64,000 nt of DNA from Litorivita sp040371945. GTDB taxonomy: Bacteria; Pseudomonadota; Alphaproteobacteria; Rhodobacterales; Rhodobacteraceae. The position numbers were made by a program, and so were the translations under genes. Under the pieces are notes generated by a model. That model searched no databases and was not told where the DNA came from. It saw nothing but the letters and a program-made list of their open reading frames with translations. Location: NCBI RefSeq assembly GCF_040371945.1, contig NZ_BAABWS010000001.1:992001-1056000 (forward strand), read 5' to 3'. Below are positions 35,383 through 45,001 of the stretch, one piece after another (position 1 is the first letter of the stretch; every line of letters begins with the position of its first letter).

Positions 35383-36729
35383 ATGGCCGGTTCCGTCCAC
35401 GACAGCCCCCTTCTCGCCAAACTTTTCAATGCCGGTGATGTGTCGAAGCTATTCACCGACAGCGCCGAGATGCGCGCGCTTTTGATCGTGGAGGGGGCCT
35501 TGGCCAAGGTCCAAGGCGCCGCCGGTTTGATCCCCGAAATCTCCGCCGCCGCGATCCACCGCGCCGCGATGGAGGTGCAAATCGACCCCGCAGGTTTGGC
35601 CGAGGCCACCGCCACAAACGGCGTGTGCATTCCCGCCTTTGTCGCCGCTTTTCGCACCGCGATGGAGGCGCCCGAGCACAGCCAATACATCCATTTCGGC
35701 GCCACCTCGCAAGACATCCTCGACACCGGATTGATGCTGCGCCTGCGGCAGGTACTCGGCCATTATGAGACCGCCCTCGCCGAAACGCTCGAAGGCCTCG
35801 CGGCGCTGGCCGAGGCCCATGCGGATTTGCCCATGGCGGGGCGCACCTACGGCCAACATGCCACCCCCGTCAGCTTTGGCTCGGTCGTGGCCCATTGGGG
35901 CGCGCCTTTGCTCGATCTTTTCGCCGAACTGCCCGCCTTGCGCGACCGCGTCTTGTGGGTCTCGCTGTCGGGCGCGGCGGGCACCGGATCGGCCATGGGC
36001 CCGCAGGCCGAAACCATCCGCGCCGCCTTGGCCGAGGCGCTCGGCCTGCGCGATCCGCAGCGCTCGTGGCACAATGACCGCAGCCCGATCCTTGCGCTCG
36101 CGGGCTGGCTTTCGCGCCTTGGCGCGGCGCTTGGCAAAATGGCCGAAGACCTTCTGGCCCTGACCATGACCGGCATCGGCGAGGTCAATCTGGGCGCGGC
36201 GGGCGGATCCTCGACCATGCCGCAAAAGCAAAACCCCGTAAAACCCAGCGTGATCCTTGCGCTGAGCCGCCAGATCACCGCGCTGAACGGAACACTGTTG
36301 ACCGCAGGCAGCCCGCGGTTGGAGCGCGACGGATCGGCGTGGTTCACCGAATGGCTGACCGTGCCGCAATTGTGCCTGTCGGGCGCGGCGATGCTCGAGC
36401 AGGCGCGCAGCCTGAGCCGGACCCTTGCACCCAACGCCGATGCCATGCGCGGCGCATTGAGCGGCGGTCAGGGGTTGATCTACGCCGAGGCGCTGTCGTT
36501 CGAACTGGCCAAAACCCTGCCGCGCCCCGAGGCACAGGCGGCGGTCAAAACCCTATGCGTCGAGGCGGGAAAAACCGGCGCGGAGCTGGGCGATCTGGCG
36601 GCCAAGGCTTTCCCCGATTTGGCGCTTTCGGCGCTGTTTGATCCGGCCGCCCAAATGGGCAGCGCCCCCGCCGAGGCGCGCCGCTTTGCCGACACCGTGC
36701 GGTCTTTGGGATTCACAAAGACGGGCTGA
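35383..36729 (+). CDS. pcaB: 3-carboxy-cis,cis-muconate cycloisomerase
   Basis: Lactonises the product of PcaGH. 448 aa of the fumarase/adenylosuccinate-lyase superfamily, signature GGSSTMPQKQNPV and HFGATSQDILDT. AAAGGA upstream. Last gene of the operon. pcaI, pcaJ, pcaF and a pcaQ regulator are not in the window. Confidence 0.95.
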   Translation: MAGSVHDSPLLAKLFNAGDVSKLFTDSAEMRALLIVEGALAKVQGAAGLIPEISAAAIHRAAMEVQIDPAGLAEATATNGVCIPAFVAAFRTAMEAPEHSQYIHFGATSQDILDTGLMLRLRQVLGHYETALAETLEGLAALAEAHADLPMAGRTYGQHATPVSFGSVVAHWGAPLLDLFAELPALRDRVLWVSLSGAAGTGSAMGPQAETIRAALAEALGLRDPQRSWHNDRSPILALAGWLSRLGAALGKMAEDLLALTMTGIGEVNLGAAGGSSTMPQKQNPVKPSVILALSRQITALNGTLLTAGSPRLERDGSAWFTEWLTVPQLCLSGAAMLEQARSLSRTLAPNADAMRGALSGGQGLIYAEALSFELAKTLPRPEAQAAVKTLCVEAGKTGAELGDLAAKAFPDLALSALFDPAAQMGSAPAEARRFADTVRSLGFTKTG

Positions 36730-36791
36730 GCCACTACATAGGGCATAGACATCGACGCGGGGAGGCCCCCGTGCTCCAAACCTAGCCTTGA

Positions 36792-38081
36792 GTGGTGCCC
36801 GACGTGACCCAGCCTGCGCCCGACGCCGCACTGCCGCCCTTTGCCCCGCAAGACGCGCCCAAATCGCCGCCGCCGCAGCGCTCGCTGGCGGGGCTGTTTA
36901 TCTTGGTCACGGTGTTGATCGACGCGATGGGCATCGGGTTGATCATGCCGGTGATGCCAAGCCTGATCCGCGAAGTGCAGGGCGGCGATCTGGCCACGGC
37001 GGCGCTTTGGGGCGCGGGGCTGACGGCGATCTTTGCGGTGATGCAGTTTATCTTCTCGCCGATCTTGGGCAATCTGTCGGACCGCTTTGGCCGCCGCCCT
37101 GTCTTGCTTGTCTCGCTGGCGATCATGGCGCTCGATTATGTGCTGATGGCCGTGGCGGGCAGCATCTTTTTGCTCTTTGTCGGACGGATCATCGGCGGCA
37201 TCACCGCGGCCAATCACGCCACCGCCGTGGCCTATATCGCCGACACCACCCCCGAAAAGGACCGCGCGGCGCGCTTTGGCCTGATCCAAGCGGCCTTTGG
37301 CGTGGGCTTCGTCATCGGGCCGCTCATGGGCGGGCTTTTGGGCGAGATGGGCACCCGCGCGCCCTTTATCGCCGCCGCCGCGCTGACCACGTTGAACCTC
37401 GCCTTCGGGGCGCTGATCCTGCCCGAAAGCTTGAGCGTGCAAAACCGGCGCGCCTTCTCGTGGGGCCGCGCCAATCCGCTTGGCGCCTTTCGCGCCGTCG
37501 CCGGTATGGGGGCGCTGCGCCCGCTGCTGTGGATGCTCTTTATCTACACGATCGCAGGGCAGGTTTACCCCGTGATCTGGTCCTATTTTACCGCCGAGCG
37601 CTTTGGCTGGGATCCGGGACGGATCGGGCTGTCGCTCGCGGTGTTCGGCATGTCGATGGCCTTTGTGCAGATCGTGCTGATCCGCCCTGCCCTGCGGATG
37701 TGGGGCGAGGCGCGCACCGTGCGCTACGGGATTGCCGCCGATATCTTCGGCTTTGGCATCTTGTGCTTTTTGACCAATGGAACGCTGGCCATGTATATGG
37801 TGCCGCTGGCGGCGCTCGGATCGATCGGGATGCCAGCGCTCAAATCCATCATGTCGGCGCAGGTGCCCGCCAATGCCCAAGGCGAATTGCAAGGGGTTCT
37901 GGCCGCCATCGGCGCGCTGTCGATGGTGATCTCGCCCATCCTCTTCGGGTCGGGCTTTGCCGCCTTCACCCATCAGGGCACGCCGCTCTATTTCGCCGGT
38001 GCGCCCTTTGCCATCGCGATTGTGCTGGCTTTGATCGCTGCCGCCCTTTTCGCCGCAGCGTCAAAAACCCGCGAAGGCTAG
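36792..38081 (+). CDS. MFS exporter, TetA-like
   Basis: 429 aa with 12 predicted membrane helices, motif A as GNLSDRFGRRPVLL after helix 2 and the antiporter-type GFVIGPLMGG in helix 5. It belongs to the tetracycline-resistance branch of MFS, but substrate cannot be predicted. The start is one of two adjacent GTG codons (36792 or 36795), with a weak ribosome-binding site. Same strand as the pca operon, 62 nt further on. Confidence 0.85.
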   Translation: MVPDVTQPAPDAALPPFAPQDAPKSPPPQRSLAGLFILVTVLIDAMGIGLIMPVMPSLIREVQGGDLATAALWGAGLTAIFAVMQFIFSPILGNLSDRFGRRPVLLVSLAIMALDYVLMAVAGSIFLLFVGRIIGGITAANHATAVAYIADTTPEKDRAARFGLIQAAFGVGFVIGPLMGGLLGEMGTRAPFIAAAALTTLNLAFGALILPESLSVQNRRAFSWGRANPLGAFRAVAGMGALRPLLWMLFIYTIAGQVYPVIWSYFTAERFGWDPGRIGLSLAVFGMSMAFVQIVLIRPALRMWGEARTVRYGIAADIFGFGILCFLTNGTLAMYMVPLAALGSIGMPALKSIMSAQVPANAQGELQGVLAAIGALSMVISPILFGSGFAAFTHQGTPLYFAGAPFAIAIVLALIAAALFAAASKTREG

Positions 38082-38169
38082 TTTCGACTAGCAGAATATA
38101 ATTTCACATGCCTATAAAGACCCCAAACGGCCCCATCGGCCAGACATTGCATATGGAGAGGGATTTACC

Positions 38170-39255
38170 ATGACGACGATGAAAGCTGCGATCTGCCACG
38201 AATTCGGAACGCCATTGGTGATTGAAGAGGTTGAAATTCGCGGCCCGCGCATGGGCGAGATCGAGGTCGAGCTGGATGCGGTCGCGATCTGTCATTCGGA
38301 TATTTCCTTCCAGGAGGGCGGCTTTGGCGGCTATCTTCCGGCGCTTTTCGGCCATGAGGCCGCAGGCCGCATCACCGCGCTTGGCGATGACGTGCAAGGC
38401 TTTGAGGTCGGCGACAGCGTTGCGGTCACCTTGATCCGCGCCTGCGGGCATTGCGACAGCTGCGGCTCGGGCAGCCCGACCACATGCGAAACCGCCGTGG
38501 ATTACGCCGCATCGCCGATCACCACCAAAGACGGCAAACCCGTGTTCCAAGCCATGGAAACCGGCGCCTTTGCGGAAAAAGCCGTGATCCATCACAGCCA
38601 AGTCGTGAAGATTCCCGCCGACATGCCCAAAGACGTGGCGGCGCTTTTGTCTTGCGGCGTGATTACCGGCGTTGGCGCCGCAGTCATCACAGGCGGCGTG
38701 AAAGCGGGTCAAGACGTGGTGGTGATCGGCGCGGGCGGTGTAGGTCTTAACGCGATCCAAGGCGCGCGTATCGCCGGTGCCCGCCGCGTCGTAGCCATCG
38801 ACATGCACGAGGACAAGCTCGAAGCCGCCAAGGAATTCGGCGCGACCGATGTCGTTTTGGCCTCCGATCCCAAGCCGTGGAACACCGTCAAGAAATTGCT
38901 CGGCCGCGGCGCCGATGCGGTTCTGGTCACCGTCGGTGCGGCGCCCGTTTATGACGTGGCCCCCCGCTATCTGGCCGCGCGCGGTAAGGTGGTGATGGTC
39001 GGCATGCCCCACGGCGACAAGGTTTCGACCTACTCGCCGCTGATCATGGCGAACCAAGGCCAAAGCATCACCGGCTCGAAAATGGGCGGTGTGGTGATCA
39101 AACGCGACATTCCGTGGATGGTGGACCTCTATCAGCAAGGGCGGTTGAAGCTTGACGAGCTGATCTCCAACCGCTTCAGCTTGGAGCAGATCAACGAGGC
39201 CATCGAAGACACGAAATCGGGCGCGGCGCGGCGCAACGTGATCATCCTGCGCTAA
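38170..39255 (+). CDS. Zinc-dependent alcohol dehydrogenase (class III-like)
   Basis: 361-aa MDR enzyme. Catalytic zinc region AICHSD and GHEAAG; structural zinc motif C-x2-C-x2-C-x7-C in RACGHCDSCGSGSPTTC; NAD-binding VIGAGGVGLNA. The substrate is unknown; formaldehyde/S-hydroxymethylglutathione activity is possible but not shown, as the typical class III context is missing. Confidence 0.88.
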   Translation: MTTMKAAICHEFGTPLVIEEVEIRGPRMGEIEVELDAVAICHSDISFQEGGFGGYLPALFGHEAAGRITALGDDVQGFEVGDSVAVTLIRACGHCDSCGSGSPTTCETAVDYAASPITTKDGKPVFQAMETGAFAEKAVIHHSQVVKIPADMPKDVAALLSCGVITGVGAAVITGGVKAGQDVVVIGAGGVGLNAIQGARIAGARRVVAIDMHEDKLEAAKEFGATDVVLASDPKPWNTVKKLLGRGADAVLVTVGAAPVYDVAPRYLAARGKVVMVGMPHGDKVSTYSPLIMANQGQSITGSKMGGVVIKRDIPWMVDLYQQGRLKLDELISNRFSLEQINEAIEDTKSGAARRNVIILR

Positions 39256-39431
39256 TCCTCAACCGCTGCTTCGGCCGCGCTTTCGGGCGGGGTCGACGCG
39301 CCCAATTCCCCGCCCCCTTGGCAAGAGCGCCCGCTTCACCTGCCCGCGCTGGGAAAGCTGCCCAAAGATAGGGCGCGAATGCGGTCAATCGTCCCGCTTT
39401 TTGCGCCCTCTCTACCCACAAGCGCCATGCC

Positions 39432-39815
39432 ATGTTATTTGATAGCGAATTCACAAGAACGGACCCACGCGTTGTGACGACCACTGCCCCCAAAGCCCCG
39501 CCCGAGGAGATGGCCAAAAGCGCTGCTGCTGCCGCCGCTTACCTCAAAACGCTCGCCCATGAGGGGCGGCTTATGATCCTGTGCCATCTGGGATCGGGCG
39601 AGAAATCGGTCGGCGAGTTGGAGGCGCTGCTCGACACCCGCCAAGCCGCCGTCAGCCAGATGCTCGCACGTCTACGCGAAGAAGGGTTGGTGCAAACGCG
39701 CCGCGAGGGCAAAACCATCTTTTATTCGCTCTCGGACGACAAAACCGCCGAGGTCATCGGCCTGATGTATCGGCTGTTTTGCGGCCCTGAGGGCACGGTG
39801 GATATGGGCTGCTAA
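39432..39815 (+). CDS. ArsR-family regulator, SqrR/BigR-like
   Basis: 127 aa, winged helix (about 35-105; RQAAVSQMLARLREEGLV as recognition helix). Two cysteines, Cys51 in LMILCHLG and Cys117 in YRLFCG, are 66 residues apart, exactly as Cys41/Cys107 of Rhodobacter SqrR and Cys42/Cys108 of BigR, which sense reactive sulphur by forming a tetrasulphide. This strongly suggests a persulphide sensor. No sulphide-oxidation gene is adjacent. The start may lie further in (GTG 39474). Confidence 0.85.
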   Translation: MLFDSEFTRTDPRVVTTTAPKAPPEEMAKSAAAAAAYLKTLAHEGRLMILCHLGSGEKSVGELEALLDTRQAAVSQMLARLREEGLVQTRREGKTIFYSLSDDKTAEVIGLMYRLFCGPEGTVDMGC

Positions 39816-39841
39816 GCCCCTCCCGAAAGTGCCAAGACCGA

Positions 39842-39869
39842 AAACGGGCGCCGCAATCGGCGCCTGTTT
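39842..39869. terminator. Terminator between ArsR gene and iron-ADH operon
   Basis: 11-bp arms (39842-39852 and 39859-39869) with one G-T pair and a 6-nt loop; A on the left, T on the right. It serves the two convergent transcripts. Confidence 0.8.
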
Positions 39870-39887
39870 CGCATTTAAAATCAAGCA

Positions 39888-41033
39888 CTAGAGGAGCGCC
39901 TCGAAAAGCGCGCGGGTATTGGCCGCGGTCATCTCGACCGGATTGCCGCCCGTCGACGGATCGCGCAAGGCCGCATCGACCAAAGCGTCCAGATCGGGAT
40001 CGGCAACGCCCAATTCGGTCAGGGTTTTCGGGATGCCCATAGAGGCGTTCAACCCGTCCACATAGGCTTGGAACCCCGCAAAACCGCCCTCAATCCCCAA
40101 ATAGGCCGCCGCCATGTCAAAGCGCGCGGCAATCGCATCCGCATTGAAGCGCAGCACCTCGGGCATACACACCGCATTGGTCGTGCCGTGGTGCGTGTGA
40201 TGCACCGCCCCGATCGGATGGCTCAGCGCATGGATCGCGCCCAGCCCCTTTTGAAACGCCGTCGCGCCCATCGCCGCCGCGCTCATCATATGGGCGCGCG
40301 CCTCGATATCACTGCCATCGGCATAGGCGCGCGGCAAATACTCTTTGACCAAACGCATCCCTTCGAGCGCGATGCCTTGGCTCATCGGGTGGTAATGCGG
40401 GCTGGAATAGGCCTCGACGCAATGGGCAAAGGCATCCAGCCCCGTGCCTGCGGTGATGAATTTGGGCATGCCAACGGTCAATTCGGGATCGCAGATCACC
40501 ACGGCGGGGAGCATCTTGGGATGAAAGATGATCTTTTTCTCGTGGGTCTCGCTATTGGTGATGACGCTGGCGCGGCCGACTTCCGATCCGGTGCCCGCCG
40601 TTGTGGGCACGGCCACGATCGGGTGGATGCCTGCGGGGTCGGCCCGCGTCCACCAATCGCCGACATCCTCGAAATCCCACAAGGGGCGCACCTGCCCCGC
40701 CATAAAGGCGATGACCTTGCCAAGGTCCAACCCCGAGCCACCGCCAAAGGCGATCACCCCGTCATAGCCTCCCTCGCGGTAGGCCTTCAGCCCTTCGGCG
40801 ACATTGGCGTCACTGGGGTTCGGATCGACATCAGAGAACAGCCCGCGGCCCAATCCCGCCGCCTCAATCAGGTCCAAGGCCTGCGCCGTGATCGGCAGGC
40901 TCGCCAATCCTTTGTCCGTCACCAAGAGCGGTTTTTTCATCCCCGCCGCAAGGCAGGCCTCGGGCAATTCGGCAATACGCCCCGCGCCAAAACGCACGGC
41001 GGTGGGGTAGGACCAGTTTCCAATCAGGTTCAT
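39888..41033 (-). CDS. Iron-containing alcohol dehydrogenase
   Basis: 381-aa group III alcohol dehydrogenase. NAD region GGGSGLDLGK, metal ligands Asp and His in GLDAFAHCVEAY and the His cluster ALSHPIGAVHHTHHG. It is the last gene of the eight-gene operon, 3 nt after the aldehyde dehydrogenase. In the pathway inferred here it would oxidise a terminal hydroxyl to an aldehyde, possibly on a gamma-glutamyl conjugate. Confidence 0.92.
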   Translation of the reverse strand: MNLIGNWSYPTAVRFGAGRIAELPEACLAAGMKKPLLVTDKGLASLPITAQALDLIEAAGLGRGLFSDVDPNPSDANVAEGLKAYREGGYDGVIAFGGGSGLDLGKVIAFMAGQVRPLWDFEDVGDWWTRADPAGIHPIVAVPTTAGTGSEVGRASVITNSETHEKKIIFHPKMLPAVVICDPELTVGMPKFITAGTGLDAFAHCVEAYSSPHYHPMSQGIALEGMRLVKEYLPRAYADGSDIEARAHMMSAAAMGATAFQKGLGAIHALSHPIGAVHHTHHGTTNAVCMPEVLRFNADAIAARFDMAAAYLGIEGGFAGFQAYVDGLNASMGIPKTLTELGVADPDLDALVDAALRDPSTGGNPVEMTAANTRALFEALL

Positions 41034-41036
41034 GGC

Positions 41037-42410
41037 TCAGGCTTTCTTGAGGTGATAAGATTTGGGACGTGTGAGATTGTGATAGCCGATCAGCGACAGC
41101 CCGCCGCCCGATCCGGTATCCTTGCATCCGGTCCAACACAGGGCAGGATCAAGGTAATCGCAGCGGTTCATGAAAATCGTGCCGGTTTCGATCTGTGCGC
41201 CGATGGCCTCGGCCGCGGCGGCATCCGCCGTCCAGATCGCGGCGGTCAGCCCGTAGTGGCTGTCGTTCATCAAGGCAATCGCCTCGGCGTCATCCTTGAC
41301 GGGCATGATGCCGACCACGGGGCCAAAGCTCTCCTCGCGCATGACCTCCATATCGTGGGTGACGCCCGTCAGGATTTGCGGCGTCAGATAGGCCGCGCCG
41401 TCATCGGCAGGCATTTTTGCGATATGGGCGGTGGCCCCTGCGGCCACGGCGGCATCGATCTGATCGCGCACCGTTTTGGCAAACCGCACATGCGCCATCG
41501 GGCCAATTGTGGTTTCAGAGTCGCGCGGATCACCCAGTTTATAAGTGCTTACCAGCGCCGCCGCCTTTTCCACGAACGCGTCATAGAGGCTTTCATGGAC
41601 ATAAATCCGCTCGATCCCGCAACAGCATTGCCCCGAATTGAACATCGCCCCGTCGATAAGCGTTTCCACCGCCGCGTCGAGGTTGGCGTCGGCCCGCACA
41701 TATCCCGGATCCTTGCCGCCCAGTTCCGTCGCCACAGGGGTGAATGTGCCCGCCGCCGCGCGTTCCATCGCCTGACCGCCGCCGACCGATCCGGTGAAAT
41801 TGACGAAATCAAAGGCGCGCTCTGCGATCAGGCTTGATGTCACATCGTGGCTCAAAAACACGTTCTGGAACACCTCCTCGGGCACCCCTGCGGCGCGGAA
41901 GGCTTCGGCCAGATGTTCGCCCACCAAAAGCGTTTGCGAGGCATGTTTGAGCATCACCGTATTGCCCGCGATCAGCGCGGGCGCGATGGTGTTGATCGCG
42001 GTCATATAGGGGTAGTTCCACGGCGCGACGACCAAGACGAGGCCGCGCGCCTCGCGCACGATCTTGCGGGTAAAGGCATCGCTGTCCTCGACCATGATAT
42101 CGGCCAAAGCGCTATCGGCAATCTCAGCCATATAGCGCGCGCGTTCGGCGAAACCGCCAAATTCGCCGCCATAACGCACCGGCCGGCCCATTTGATCGGC
42201 AAGCTCCTTGGTCATGCGCTCGGTCTGGCCGCCGATGATCTCGACGGCTTTGAGAACCATGGCGATGCGCTCGGCGCGCGGGCGGGCGCACCATGCGGCG
42301 CAAGCGGCGCGGCCCTTGGCGGCGGCGGCGCGCGCGGCCTCCAAAGGCAGCGCCTCGCGCGTGGCCAGAACCGATCCGTCGATCGGGGAAATACAGGTGA
42401 TGGTGGTCAT
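41037..42410 (-). CDS. NAD(P)-dependent aldehyde dehydrogenase
   Basis: 457 aa. Catalytic Cys in FNSGQCCCGIERI, Glu in ATELGGKDPG, cofactor segment VAPWNYPYMT and FTGSVGGGQA. Similar to succinate-semialdehyde and aminoaldehyde-type dehydrogenases, but substrate is not set by sequence. 6 nt after the glutamine-synthetase-like gene and 3 nt before the iron alcohol dehydrogenase, so these three act together. Confidence 0.92.
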   Translation of the reverse strand: MTTITCISPIDGSVLATREALPLEAARAAAAKGRAACAAWCARPRAERIAMVLKAVEIIGGQTERMTKELADQMGRPVRYGGEFGGFAERARYMAEIADSALADIMVEDSDAFTRKIVREARGLVLVVAPWNYPYMTAINTIAPALIAGNTVMLKHASQTLLVGEHLAEAFRAAGVPEEVFQNVFLSHDVTSSLIAERAFDFVNFTGSVGGGQAMERAAAGTFTPVATELGGKDPGYVRADANLDAAVETLIDGAMFNSGQCCCGIERIYVHESLYDAFVEKAAALVSTYKLGDPRDSETTIGPMAHVRFAKTVRDQIDAAVAAGATAHIAKMPADDGAAYLTPQILTGVTHDMEVMREESFGPVVGIMPVKDDAEAIALMNDSHYGLTAAIWTADAAAAEAIGAQIETGTIFMNRCDYLDPALCWTGCKDTGSGGGLSLIGYHNLTRPKSYHLKKA

Positions 42411-42416
42411 ATCGGA

Positions 42417-43790
42417 TCAGGCCCTTTCAAAGCCGCGTGCGACCTCGTAGTCGGTGACGACTTGGTCAAATTCTTCGATCTCCCACGCGGCGGCGCGCGT
42501 GTAATGGTCGATCACCGCGTCCCCAAAGGCCGCGCGCAGCATCGCCGATCCGGCAAGCGCATCGCGCGCCTTGAGCAAGGTTGCGGGAATTTCGGGCGTG
42601 CCGTCCGAGGCATAGGCATCCCCTGCGTAGGGCGCGGGCAAGGGCAGCTTTTCCTCGATACCCCTCAGCCCCGCCGCCAGCATCGCCGCCTGCGCCAGAT
42701 AGGGGTTCATATCCGCGCCCGGAATACGGCATTCGACGCGCACGGCCTTTGTCCCCTCACCGCACAGGCGGAAGGCGGCGGTGCGGTTGTCGATCGACCA
42801 GACCAGTTTCGTCGGCGCAAAGCTGCCTTTGGTGAAACGCTTGTAGCTGTTGATATAGGGCGCCATGAAATAGGTGTAATCGGCGGCATATTTGATCAGC
42901 CCCGCCATATAGTGATCCATCAATTCGGATTTGCCCAAGGGGCGCTCCGCATCGGCAAAAGCATTCGCCCCGCCCTGCCACAGCGATTGATGCACATGGC
43001 TGGAACTGCCGACGCGGTCATGGCGGTATTTGGCCATGAAGCTGGCGGCGCGGCCCTGTTGCCATGCGATTTCCTTAGTCGCATGTTTGGCGATGGAATG
43101 ATGATCGGCGCAATCCAATGCGGGCGCGTATTTGATGTTAAGCTCTTCTTGGCCCACCTCGGCCTCGCCCTTGCTGCCTTCCACGGGGATGCCCATGGCA
43201 TAAAGGCTGTTGCGCAGCGGGCGCATCACGGGTTCTTCCTTACTGGTTTGGAAGATGTGGTAGTCCTCGTTATAGCGCGACACGGGTGTCAACTCGCGAA
43301 AGCCGCTTTTGGCCATCTCGTCGGCGGTCTGCTCGAAGAGGAAAAACTCCAATTCGGTCGCCATGACGGGGCTGAGGCCCAAGGCCTCCAGCCGCGCGAT
43401 TTGCCCCTTGAGCATCTGGCGCGGGGAATGGTCAACCGGATGGCCGTGATGATCGCAAATATCGCATAGCACCATCGCCGTGCCCTCAAGCCACGGGATC
43501 GGGCGCAGGGTGTCCAGATCGGGAGTCATAACGTAATCGCCGTAACCGCTTTCCCAACTGGTCGCGGCATAGCCTTCGGGCGTGGCCATCTCCAGATCGG
43601 TCGCCAAGAGGTATGTGCAGCAATGGGTTTCGGCATGCCCGCTTTCGACAAAGGCCTGCGCATGGAACCGCTTGCCCATCAGCCGCCCCTGCATATCGAT
43701 GACACAGACCAGAACCGTGTCGATCTCGCCCGCGGCGACTTGGGTTTTCAGGCTCTCGAATGTCATAACGGGCGCTTTGGGTTGGGTCAT
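42417..43790 (-). CDS. Glutamine-synthetase-like gamma-glutamyl ligase
   Basis: 457 aa from ATG 43790. GS-type catalytic fold (MATELEFFLFEQ, GSSSHVHQSLW, KRFTKGSFAPTKL, RVECRIPGADMNPYL) but of the PuuA/GlnA3/GlnA4/IpuC branch, which couples glutamate to amines rather than ammonia. It is next to oxidising dehydrogenases and an amidohydrolase, the gene set of a gamma-glutamylation route for amines or amino alcohols. True nitrogen assimilation is less likely in this context. Confidence 0.88.
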   Translation of the reverse strand: MTQPKAPVMTFESLKTQVAAGEIDTVLVCVIDMQGRLMGKRFHAQAFVESGHAETHCCTYLLATDLEMATPEGYAATSWESGYGDYVMTPDLDTLRPIPWLEGTAMVLCDICDHHGHPVDHSPRQMLKGQIARLEALGLSPVMATELEFFLFEQTADEMAKSGFRELTPVSRYNEDYHIFQTSKEEPVMRPLRNSLYAMGIPVEGSKGEAEVGQEELNIKYAPALDCADHHSIAKHATKEIAWQQGRAASFMAKYRHDRVGSSSHVHQSLWQGGANAFADAERPLGKSELMDHYMAGLIKYAADYTYFMAPYINSYKRFTKGSFAPTKLVWSIDNRTAAFRLCGEGTKAVRVECRIPGADMNPYLAQAAMLAAGLRGIEEKLPLPAPYAGDAYASDGTPEIPATLLKARDALAGSAMLRAAFGDAVIDHYTRAAAWEIEEFDQVVTDYEVARGFERA

Positions 43791-43892
43791 GATCGGCTCT
43801 CTTTTTCGTCTGGCCCACCGCGGGGTCGCAGAGGGCAAAAGCGGCGAGAGCACCTTTGCGCTCTCGCCTGTGTTCAATGGATGCAGCGCGGT

Positions 43893-44924
43893 TTAGCCGT
43901 AGCGATACGGACGGCCCGCTTTGACCATATCTGCGTTGTATTTCTTGAGGATGTCCACAACCTTTGCCTTGGTGGGGCTTTCGGCGGCAATCTCGTCCCA
44001 GAATTTGACCGCGGCGTCCTCGACCGTAGCCCATTCCGCGTCGGGGATGGTGGTGAGTTCCATCTTCGGCCCGTGCACGCGCAAGGAGGCCTCGCCGCCC
44101 CAATACCACCACTGGCGATAATAGTGCGATTGGTCCATGCAGACCTTGAGCAGCTCTTTGAGATCGTCGGGTAATTCGTCCCAACGCTCCATATTGGCAA
44201 AGAACGACCCCGCCCAAGCGCCCGAAATATTGTTGGTCAGGAAGTAGTTGGTCACATCGGCCCAACCGACGGTGTAATCCTCGGTGATGCCCGACCATGC
44301 GATGCCGTCCAACTCGCCGGTCTGCACCGCGACCTCGATATCCTCCCAAGGCAGGCTCACCGGCACAACGCCGAACTGGCTCAGGAACCGCCCCGCCGTG
44401 GGGAAGGTAAAGACGCGTTTGCCCTTGAGATCGGCAAGCGAGCGGATCGGGTCCTTGGTGGCGAAATGGCACGGATCCCACGCGCCCGCCGAGATATGTT
44501 TGACGCCGACCTTGGAATATTCCGCGTCCCAGATCTCGTTCAAACCGTATTGGTTGAACAAAACCGGCACATCGAGCGAATAGCGCGAGGCAAAGGGGAA
44601 ATAGCCGCCAAACACCGTCACATCGGTGGGCGAGGCCATGCTGTCATCATCCGATTGCACCGCATCAATCGTGCCGCGCTGCATGGCTTGGAACAATTCG
44701 CCCGTGGGGACCAGTTGATCGGCAAAGAACAATTCGATCTGCATCCGGTCGCCCGCGATCTTGTTGAAACTGTCGATGGCGGGTTTGATCACATGGTCGG
44801 CCAAGGCCGCACCTGCATAGGTCTGCAGGCGCCATTTGATCGTGGATTGCGCCAGCGCGGGCGTGGCCAGCGCGGCGGCGGGGGCCACGGCGGCCCCTTG
44901 GATAAACTTACGTCTGGTGGTCAT
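43893..44924 (-). CDS. TRAP transporter substrate-binding protein (DctP family)
   Basis: 343-aa periplasmic receptor. Twin-arginine signal peptide (TTRRKFIQGAAVAPAAALA, cleavage near ALAQS), then the DctP fold resembling TakP-type receptors: WRLQTYAGAALADHV, DLKGKRVFTFPTAGRF and ELDGIAWSGITEDYTVGWADV. AAGGAGAG ribosome-binding site. The ligand is probably a small organic acid or a zwitterion. Confidence 0.92.
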   Translation of the reverse strand: MTTRRKFIQGAAVAPAAALATPALAQSTIKWRLQTYAGAALADHVIKPAIDSFNKIAGDRMQIELFFADQLVPTGELFQAMQRGTIDAVQSDDDSMASPTDVTVFGGYFPFASRYSLDVPVLFNQYGLNEIWDAEYSKVGVKHISAGAWDPCHFATKDPIRSLADLKGKRVFTFPTAGRFLSQFGVVPVSLPWEDIEVAVQTGELDGIAWSGITEDYTVGWADVTNYFLTNNISGAWAGSFFANMERWDELPDDLKELLKVCMDQSHYYRQWWYWGGEASLRVHGPKMELTTIPDAEWATVEDAAVKFWDEIAAESPTKAKVVDILKKYNADMVKAGRPYRYG

Positions 44925-45001
44925 AGTCTCTCTCCTTGTCTTTGGGTTATGTCCCCTTTTGGGGCTTCTTGGTCAGGTTGATAATCAGGCTCAAACTCAG
45001 C

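Noticed and set aside
36480..37973. 497-codon minus-strand frame over pcaB and the MFS gene
   Set aside because: Spans two real genes on the other strand and is full of low-complexity His/Arg/Gly runs.
42417..43790. Ordinary glutamine synthetase for nitrogen assimilation
   Set aside because: The sequence is of the amine-ligase branch and the neighbours are dehydrogenases and a transporter, not glnB or ntr genes.
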